A DNA stretch of 64,000 nt from Thysanoteuthis rhombus (taxonomy: Eukaryota > Mollusca > Cephalopoda > Oegopsida > Thysanoteuthidae), in contig OY735207.1 in the NCBI GenBank assembly GCA_963457665.1, forward strand, positions 32,929,816 through 32,993,815. Reading direction: 5' to 3'. Each line of letters opens with the position of its first letter. The first letter of the stretch is position 1. Below, piece after piece: positions 57,310 to 64,000 of this stretch. The position numbers and the translations under genes are program-made. Below the pieces are notes generated by a model. It saw only the letters and a program-made list of their open reading frames with translations. It made no database searches and was not told the origin of the DNA.

Positions 57310-58088
57310 ATACAGGGATCCCCAAGTTACAAATGTCCGATTACCAAACAACTAATACTTACGAATGCCATAAAGTACTTTTTTTAAAAATTTAGTCACA
57401 GACACTGGTTTAAAATCAAAACATTGCATATCTTTAGCGGTATAACTTTGAAATTTGTGTATTCAGGCAAAAATTTTCTCATGTAAATTCTCACATTACT
57501 GAGTTCATATTGTTTGCTCAAATAATTTTTATATGGGAATATATTGTATTTGAAACTTATGTTTACAAAAAAATATCACTTACCTGTCCCCATTTTATTT
57601 TCATTATTTATTTATTGTATTTTGATTGCTCTTTTTCAATGAACATGCATATTCTTTATATTGTAAAAACATTGAAAAACTTGGTGGAAGATTTTCAAAA
57701 CTTTATTCAGTTAATTGTATTATCACTCTTCTGTTTTGTTTTGTCTAGTTTGGTTTTAAGATTCATTGGCTCTCGGACTTTTTGCCAAATAACATTTTGC
57801 TGATGCACACTTATCTGGTAGCCTTTTAGTTAATTAAGTTTTTTTTTGGTTTTGCTTGGAAGAAAAAAGCCCAAATATTTATCTAAAGAAATGAAAAACA
57901 AATTTTCATCGATTATTAAGTAGAATGGGACTGTTTCAAAGTGAGGGTTGGAACTTGTTTATTGTTTACTTGTATTATCTGTTTTGTAAGTCAGGACACT
58001 TATGTATGGTGCATATCTAGCGTCAGTTAGTCAAATGTTTGTCTTTGTCTACAGTATATTGCATGCATAAAAACCATTACAAACAATA
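57310..58088. other. No gene; possible MITE fragment at the start
   Basis: The phrase cagggatccccaagttacaa then atgtccgattaccaaac at 57313-57350 looks like the start of a short interspersed element, directly beside a TA tract, but no second end was seen. About 57838-57900 shares tttttttggttttgcttgga and agaaaaaagc with 59155-59185. Confidence 0.4.
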
Positions 58089-58091
58089 ATA

Positions 58092-58660
58092 ATCAACATC
58101 ATCAGCCTTCTAGCATCCATCATTGAACATAGACCTTCCTCAAGGTTTGCCAGATCTCTCTATCATGGGCATTGCAGAGCTATTGCTTTCTGAATTTATC
58201 TAACTTGTCATGCTATCTTACTTTCTGTCAGCCAGAATTTTGCATATGATCTCTGGGGATCTGTGTTATGAATTGTAATGTTCAGCGGTTGTCTGCCATT
58301 CTTGCAACCTGTCCAGCCCAGCCCAGCCCAGTCCATTGCCATTGGAGTTTTCTGTTTCTACAATATCTTGAACTTCCGTCTTTTCTCTCATATACAGTGC
58401 TTTCTAATGATCTCTACATGTGGGGTAGAGTATGATTCTTTCATGAGCATGTTGCATAGTTCTCAGTTTGAGGGTCAATCTTTTGGTTAGGTTTTATGTT
58501 TCAGCACCATAGATGATTATTGGTAGGATGCATTAGCTGTATACTTTTCTTTTTCGGACTAGTGGGATTGGTGTGTTCTTGAAAGTCAAGGTTGCCCTAC
58601 TGAAAGCTTGCCAACCTAGTGTGATTCTTCACTTTATTTCTTCTTTTTTTGAAAACTGTA
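58092..58660 (-). mobile_element. RTE-clade LINE, 5'-truncated 3' end (copy 4)
   Basis: Same family as the copies at 13.1, 20.9 and 37.8 kb, with words such as acatagaccttcct, tctctatcatgggcattgc, gatctctggggatc and gttgtctgccattcttgcaa, and a worn trinucleotide tail (aataatcaacatcatcag near 58088-58105). It is the most diverged of the longer copies. A small local duplication (cccagcccagcccag) lies at 58317. Confidence 0.88.
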
Positions 58661-58664
58661 ATAA

Positions 58665-59340
58665 TATTGATGATATTTTCATTATGAGTTTTTAGTAGTT
58701 TCCACCTCCATCTTAATTTTTAGTTTCTTTTTAACATAATTCAGACTGTCATTCTATTGCAATGAGTAAACAACACGATCGGAAATAAAGAGTTGCTGTA
58801 TAATGACGTTCCAAGTCGAAGTTCTTCTGGTTCTGTGAGTGTGCGTTGTAACCCGTCACCGGACATTTCACCAAATAACATATTGACAACACACAGCTTG
58901 CCAACAGCCATTTTATCATGCAGACACTTTGCTGAAATGATTGCTGAGGATATTTTCATTGCTTTTTTTTTTTTTCTTCCTCTTGTGAATCTGCGTGTTT
59001 ATTATCTCAAAATATTCATGTTTCAATAAAGAGAGAAAAATGGAACATGTTGATTTGGAGTAAATTTCATGATATTTTTCAATTTTCACTCTGGTCTTAT
59101 CTTGCTGATTGACACCCTATTTAAAAATGTAATTAGATAAAAGTAAGAAAAGATTTTTTTTTGGCTTTGCTAGAAAGAAAAAACAGAAACAAACATTTAA
59201 AGAAACAAAAAAAAAGAAAAAATGTTGACGAGACATCAGTATGTCTTCGTTGATAATCAACAGCTGAAGTTACGATGACTTTTTTTTATCAGGAGTTGAT
59301 TTTTTTGTCCTTACCCTGGTGACTCCCTAGTGACAATTCG
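58665..59340. other. Higher-complexity block at 58740-58960; otherwise nothing
   Basis: About 58740-58960 is less AT-rich, non-repetitive, open on both strands (+ 58793-59029, - 58741-58959) and contains tgacgt (58804) and cggtgacgg on the - strand. No protein motif is recognisable in either frame, so it is left unassigned. Poly-T follows at 58965-58978. Confidence 0.3.
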
Positions 59341-59342
59341 AT

Positions 59343-60099
59343 TGCATCCTGGACAATTAGGTTACGGTCATTGGTGTTCCTGAATATTTGCATCTGGTAT
59401 TTTTGCTTCCCACTTTCCTTATAAGAGAGTGCCTACAATTGCATACTTTCCAAGTTTTACAATGATAACTTTATAGATAACAAAAACAAACTTCATTCTC
59501 ATTGTTTTTGTTACAAAAATGAATAAAAACATATCTTATAACTTTGCAGATAATGAAGTACAAACTTCATTTTCATCAGTTTTGTTACAAAAATTAAAGA
59601 ATGTATCTAATAGCTTGGCAAATAATGAAATACAAACTTTATTTCTGTTTTTGTTTAAAAAAAAAAATCTAAAAAAATATATTTGATCAAATCTTTTTTT
59701 ACAAAAAAATAATTACTCTGTAGGTAACAAAATCTTTTTTTTTTGTTTATTTTTGGTAAAAGATAGTTATAATTAAGAAATGAAAGGATTGTAAAAAAAA
59801 ATAGTCCTGATACAATCTTGCTTGTTTTGATTAAATCATGATGGTAAACCCATTATAACTAGGTTTTTATTTATTTTTGTAACAAAAACAATGGGAATAA
59901 AGTTCCTATTTCTTCATCTGCAAAGTTGAATATGTTTTTATTTTTTTAACAAGACTCTATGAAAATAATTTTTCTATTTCGTTATCTATGATGTTATATT
60001 TTTTCAAGTTTGACTGTTGTACACGTCCCTTCGTAAGAAAAGTGGGATGCCAATGACCGGGACACATTTTTATGGGAATGTAATTGTCCTGGATGCAAA
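59343..60099. mobile_element. Long inverted-repeat (foldback) element built of about 73-bp subrepeats
   Basis: The outer arms match: left tgcatcctggacaatta, acggtcattgg and cccactttccttat; reverse complement of the right side gives tgcatccaggacaatta, cggtcattgg and cccacttttctta. Inside, the left arm has at least three direct subrepeats (starting near 59465, 59538 and 59611) of the form ataactttgcagataatgaa, tacaaacttcattttcatt, gtttttgttacaaaaat. The right arm (about 59865-60000) holds the same subrepeat inverted (tttttgtaacaaaaacaatg, then tttcttcatctgcaaagtt). There is no coding capacity. The structure resembles foldback DNA transposons, whose long terminal inverted repeats carry internal direct repeats. 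Target-site duplication was not determined. Confidence 0.75.
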
Positions 60100-60129
60100 T
60101 GCCCTAGTATCGGACTCCCTGTCTACAGA

Positions 60130-60540
60130 AAATTCTTCACTTATTTACTCTACATCCGGATTTACTTCTATCATTTATACATATACTCTATTGGTAAGAT
60201 AGTCTTATAGGTCATCGCTAGTGAATTTATATCCTCATTAGTTGCTCCACTACTTATTGTAGCCTTCAGCCAAACTGAAACTTGGAAAATATTCTCAATG
60301 TAACATCCGCACTTCTTTCCACTGATTCAAGCTCCCCTCCTTTTGATAAATTAGTCTATTTCTCTTTAAGCATAATAGTCATCTTACATTGTTCATTTTT
60401 TCTAGTTTTTTCCACCTTTTTTTATTTACCTCTCCTTCTCTCTTCCTCTTTGTCTGCTACCTTTCGTTTTCTCCTTACTTACTCCCGTACTTATTTTTAT
60501 TCTCTCTTTTCTATTCCTTCCCTCTTTCCTCTCTCCTATT
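60130..60540. other. No gene; transition into pyrimidine-rich DNA
   Basis: Ordinary DNA grading from about 60370 into T/C-rich sequence. Confidence 0.5.
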
Positions 60541-61194
60541 CATTCCCTCTTTCCTCTCTCCTCTCTCTTTTATTTCTTCCCTGTCTCCTTGCTTTTCTCT
60601 TTCTTCCCTGTCTCCTTGCTTTTCTCTTTCTTCCCTGTCTCCTTGCTTTTCTCTTTCTTCCCTGTCTCCTTGCTTTTCTCTTTCTTCCCTGTCTCCTTGC
60701 TTTTCTCTTTCTTCCCTGTCTCCTTGCTTTTCTCTTTCTTCTCTGTCTCCTTGCTTTTCTCTTTCTTCTCTGTCTCCTTGCTTTTCTCTTTCTTCTCTGT
60801 CTCCTTGCTTTTCTCTTTCTTCGCTGTCTCCTTGCTTTTCTCTTTCTTCGCTGTCTCCTTGCTTTTCTCTTTCTTCTCTGTCTCCTTGCTTTTCTCTTTC
60901 TTCTCTGTCTCCTTGCTTTTCTCTTTCTTCGCTGTCTCCTTGCTTTTCTCTTTCTTCGCTGTCTCCTTGCTTTTCTCTTTCTTCGCTGTCTCCTTGCTTT
61001 TCTCTTTCTTCGTTGTCTCCTTGTTTTTCTCTTTCTTCGCTGTCTCCTTGCTTTTCTCTTTCTTCTCTGTCTCCTTGCTTTTCTCTCTCTCTTTGCTTTT
61101 CTCTGTCACCTTTTTTTCTCTGCTTCTCTTCTCACCTTTTTTTTTTCTCATTCTCTTCTCACATTCTCTTGTTCTCTCTTCTCTCCTTCTCTCT
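60541..61194. repeat. 27-bp polypyrimidine minisatellite (about 18 units) and flanks
   Basis: The unit is tctccttgcttttctctttc followed by ttccctg, 27 bp, with variants ttctctg, ttcgctg and ttcgttg. Because 27 is divisible by three and the strand lacks TA-containing codons, all frames stay open and contribute to frames of 561-625 codons on + and a KEKSKETEK repeat on -. These are judged by-products. Confidence 0.95.
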
Positions 61195-61310
61195 TCTCAT
61201 CTTTCTTCTCTCTTTCTTCTCATCTTTCTTCTCTCTTTCTTCTCATCTTTCTTCTCTCTTTCTTCTCATCTTTCTTCTCTCTTTCTTCACATCTTTCTTC
61301 TCTCCCTCTC
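61195..61310. repeat. 23-bp polypyrimidine tandem repeat
   Basis: The unit is catctttcttctctctttct plus tct, 23 bp (copies from 61198, 61221 and on, about five units). Confidence 0.9.
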
Positions 61311-62040
61311 TTCCCATCTTTCTCCTCTCTCTATCTTCTCATCTTTCTTCTCCTCTCTCTATCTTCTCATCTTTCTTCTCCTCTCTCTATCTTCTCATCT
61401 TTCTTCTCCTCTCTCTCTCTCTTCCCATCTTTCTTCTCCTCTCTGTCTGTCTTCCCATCTTTCTTCTCCTCTCTGTCTGTCTTCCCATCTTTCTTCTCCT
61501 CTCTGTCTGTCTTCCCATCTTTCTTCTCCTCTCTGTCTGTCTTCCCATCTTTCTTCTCCTCTCTGTCTGTCTTCCCATCTTTCTTCTCCTCTCTGTCTGT
61601 CTTCCCATCTTTCTTCTCCTCTCTGTCTGTCTTCCCATCTTTCTTCTCCTCTCTGTCTGTCTTCCCATCTTTCTTCTCCTCTCTGTCTGTCTTCCCATCT
61701 TTCTTCTCCTCTCTGTCTGTCTTCCCATCTTTCTTCTCCTCTCTCCCTCTCTTCCCATCTTTCTTCTCCTCTCTGTCTGTCTTCCCATCTTTCTTCTCCT
61801 CTCTGTCTGTCTTCCCATCTTTCTTCTCCTCTCTGTCTGTCTTCCCATCTTTCTTCTCCTCTCTGTCTGTCTTCCCATCTTTCTTCTCCTCTCTGTCTGT
61901 CTTCCCATCTTTCTTCTCCTCTCTGTCTGTCTTCCCATCTTTCTTCTCCTCTCTGTCTGTCTTCCCATCTTTCTTCTCCTCTCTGTCTGTCTTCCCATCT
62001 TTCTTCTCCTCTCTCTGTGTCTTCTCATCTTTTTTCTCTC
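61311..62040. repeat. 30-bp polypyrimidine minisatellite, about 20 units
   Basis: The unit is cttcccatctttcttctcct followed by ctctgtctgt. From about 61440 to 62010 copies are almost identical; one unit near 61741 carries ctctccctct instead. Imperfect units at 61311-61440 (tctctctatcttctcatctt type) show how the array grades into the 23-bp one. The - strand translates as RRRKMGRQTE repeats and the + strand as Ser/Phe/Leu/Pro repeats, with no start or splice context of a gene. Confidence 0.97.
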
Positions 62041-64000
62041 TTCCCCCTTACCTTTCTTCTCCCTCTCTCTTCCCTCTCCCTTTTTTCCTACCTTTGTTAT
62101 CGTTTTTTTTTTCTATCTCATTCTTCAACTCCACTTTTTCAAGTCTCTCTTTTGTGTAATCTACTCTTATCTACATCTCTCTCATTCCTTTTTAATTATT
62201 ACTCACAAAAAAGCTTCTCAATTGTGAACACTGGTGCGAAAATTGCTTGTACCCACTTTTTAGTTGGTATCTAAATAGAATATTGAATCCCCTTCTTCTC
62301 CTGGTTTAGATACACTTGACCAGCTATCCTGACTGGCCAACTGACCACCCAGCCAGCTAGACTCTGGTTGTTACCCCAGAGAGCAAGCGAGTGCTGCTGC
62401 TGCTACTACTACTTCACTAAATCTTTAGAGTCTGCAGACATTGATTTCCTATTGGTTCTCTACAGTCGGCCATTATTATACATTTGCATCAAAATGCAGG
62501 ACTGGATGCAATCGACATCTTTGCTGTTGAAGGTGGGATGATTTTGCATCCAGCCTGCTGACAATGCAGAAGAAAGAGAGAAAGAAATTTGAAAAAGTTG
62601 CCACATACGTAAACGCTCAAGTGCAGTGATGGAGATTCGTTGTCTTTGAACATTTAATTGCGTTGCATCTATATCTTTTATAAAAAAAAAACAAAACCTG
62701 GAATGTGAATTGTTGTTGCAGCTGCAGACCCTCAATTCACTTACGTTTGCAGCTTATGGAGTGCACATTTTGTAATGTTCTGTTGCTTTTTACACTAAAA
62801 AAACTTGTTTGTTCCTGTACCTTGTTTGGAGCATAGGGCCTCAAACACTATGTATCCGTGATGCAAACATACATAGCCAGCTAGACCAACTCAAGAACTG
62901 AGGAAACCTTTGTTGACAGTTTTAGTTGACATTTTTAAATAAAGATTTTTCTCATACTTACTGTCATCTTTTATGAACTGTTATATGGATTTTAAAATAT
63001 CAATAAAACAATCAACTTGAGAGTAAATATTGATTATCTACAGGTATGGTTTTCAGAATCGCTTTCTTTCTATAACACTTTTTGATGAACAATACTGTTT
63101 TATATAAGAGTTGGTGTACTCATCTTACAGCATGTGCACAGTGAGTTTTATTTTCGCTGACTTTTGCATAATTGTGGCGTTGTACCTAATTTTTCTTAGT
63201 TCTGGGAATTCCTACAAAGATTGCTTAGTTTGAGAAACTATTATTTCCCTCTTGAATCTCTATCTTTAGAATAAATTCTCTCATTACAACAGTAAATAGG
63301 ATCAGATTATTTGAATATGCTTCAATCTAATTTTGGTAAATCTTTTTAAAATTTACATTGTCAGGGACCTTGATTCAAAATACAATGCCATATAATTGTA
63401 GGTAATAGGTACAATTTTTTTTAGCACAGTTGATTGAGGTTTGAGGTTTTCAATGATTTTTAATCTCACTCTTCAGCATATACAAGTGGGTGGTCTTGTT
63501 CAACCAATTGTTTTGTCAGTTTTTGATCAATTTATATGGATTCATGTAGTTTGCCTTGTTGCTGTTATAGTTAGGATTTTTCCTTACCTTTACCAGTGGT
63601 CTGTGTTCAAACCAGAGTGGGAAGAAAAAAAACAAATTTCCTATGCTGATATTTCAGGTAGGCAGGCTCTTTTGGGGAGATTGATGTAAACCCCTTGCCC
63701 CCATGCCATTTCCCCTATTTGGCTTTGTACCTTACTTAGTATATATCGAGAGGAGGCAGTCTGAAATAGTAATTGTATTTGATAGCATGTAAGACCCACC
63801 CCATTTCAGCAGAGAAAAAATGCATTCATTGAATGGAGTCCTTTATCTCCCTCTTTTTTAAAACTCCATCACAAGTTCAATGTGAGGCTTGACCACAGGG
63901 GTTACATTTAGCTTTGAGCCATTAAGTATATCGTCAAATGCGGTATTTATATCTGTTGCATAACTACATGGAAAACACATTTCATTGTGGTACAAAAAAT
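62041..64000. other. No gene recognised
   Basis: Mixed DNA. About 62280-62740 is less AT-rich and contains (CTG)n/(CTA)n (62393-62412), an octamer-like atttgcat (62480) and an inverted CCAAT box (cctattgg, 62449). A frame at 63441-63689 is preceded by tttttaatctcactcttcag and followed by cag|gtagg at 63655-63661, so it could be spliced, but its translation matches nothing I know and is not RPB8. Confidence 0.4.

Noticed and set aside
60282..62274. Frames of 561-625 codons on + and 193/213 codons on - as candidate secreted, membrane or coiled-coil proteins
   Set aside because: They arise from 27- and 30-bp polypyrimidine units. Five frames are open at once and nothing outside the repeats looks coding.
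63476..63656. A possible exon with acceptor tctcactcttcag and donor cag|gtagg
   Set aside because: The translation matches no family I know, is not the next RPB8 exon, and chance splice-like signals are common.
53856..64000. The final RPB8 exon
   Set aside because: Searched by eye for the AYVS.GGLLMRL.GDANNL type sequence and not found, so it is presumably outside the window. A profile search would decide.

Overview
This window reads as AT-rich, repeat-dominated nuclear DNA from an animal with a large genome. The only recognisable host coding sequence is one internal exon, 175 bp at 51680-51854 on the + strand. It has a good 3' splice acceptor and a GTAAGT donor and encodes the middle of RNA polymerase subunit RPB8 (POLR2H). 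No other RPB8 exon was found, so the introns on either side probably run for many kilobases; the downstream one would be longer than 12 kb. No tRNA, rRNA, CRISPR or prokaryote-style operon was seen. The organism cannot be fixed from this. RPB8 divergence, intron size, RTE and CR1/L2-like LINEs, DD34D and DD37D mariners, tRNA-derived SINE heads and abundant (TA)n/(TG)n tracts fit a large-genome invertebrate. A mollusc is my tentative guess, at low confidence.

Layout. 1-6 kb: TA/TG microsatellites, a decayed CR1/L2-like LINE (about 1930-3200, +), a decayed DD34D mariner (about 4320-4830, +) and a 28-bp minisatellite with higher-order structure (5082-5886). 6-20 kb: diverged dispersed repeats, two decayed coding remnants on the - strand whose proteins resemble families I associate with invertebrate mobile elements (9935-10584 and 15480-16170), an RTE LINE 3' end (13075-13720, -), a possible gag-like fragment near 14.2 kb, and apparently single-copy DNA to about 20.9 kb. 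20-32 kb: another RTE fragment, three palindromic foldback elements (near 24.0, 25.4 and 27.0 kb), TA tracts, and two oppositely oriented RTE-type reverse-transcriptase pieces meeting near 31.1 kb. 32-39 kb: an almost full-length but broken DD37D (maT-type) mariner (32890-33905, -), a 35-bp minisatellite beside it, a CT-rich array and a third RTE copy. 39-49 kb: a degenerate array of about 37-bp units (41.5-42.66 kb), a pair of tRNA-derived SINEs (43.68 and 45.8 kb) and many TA tracts.

49-64 kb: a LINE reverse-transcriptase fragment (49210-49587, +), the RPB8 exon, a second locus of the same 37-bp array (52.6-53.06 kb), a 32-bp tandem repeat, an internally deleted mariner, a fourth RTE copy, a long inverted repeat built of about 73-bp subrepeats (59343-60099) and a 1.5-kb polypyrimidine domain of three adjoining minisatellites (60.54-62.04 kb).

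There is no gene network to describe. The window is best understood as intron and flanking DNA of POLR2H filled by several waves of transposons and by satellite expansion. No convincing new defence, biosynthetic or regulatory system was found. The most unusual structures are the long inverted repeat at 59.3-60.1 kb, the two-locus 37-bp repeat and the adjoining polypyrimidine arrays. All repeat alignments were made by eye, so element boundaries are approximate.
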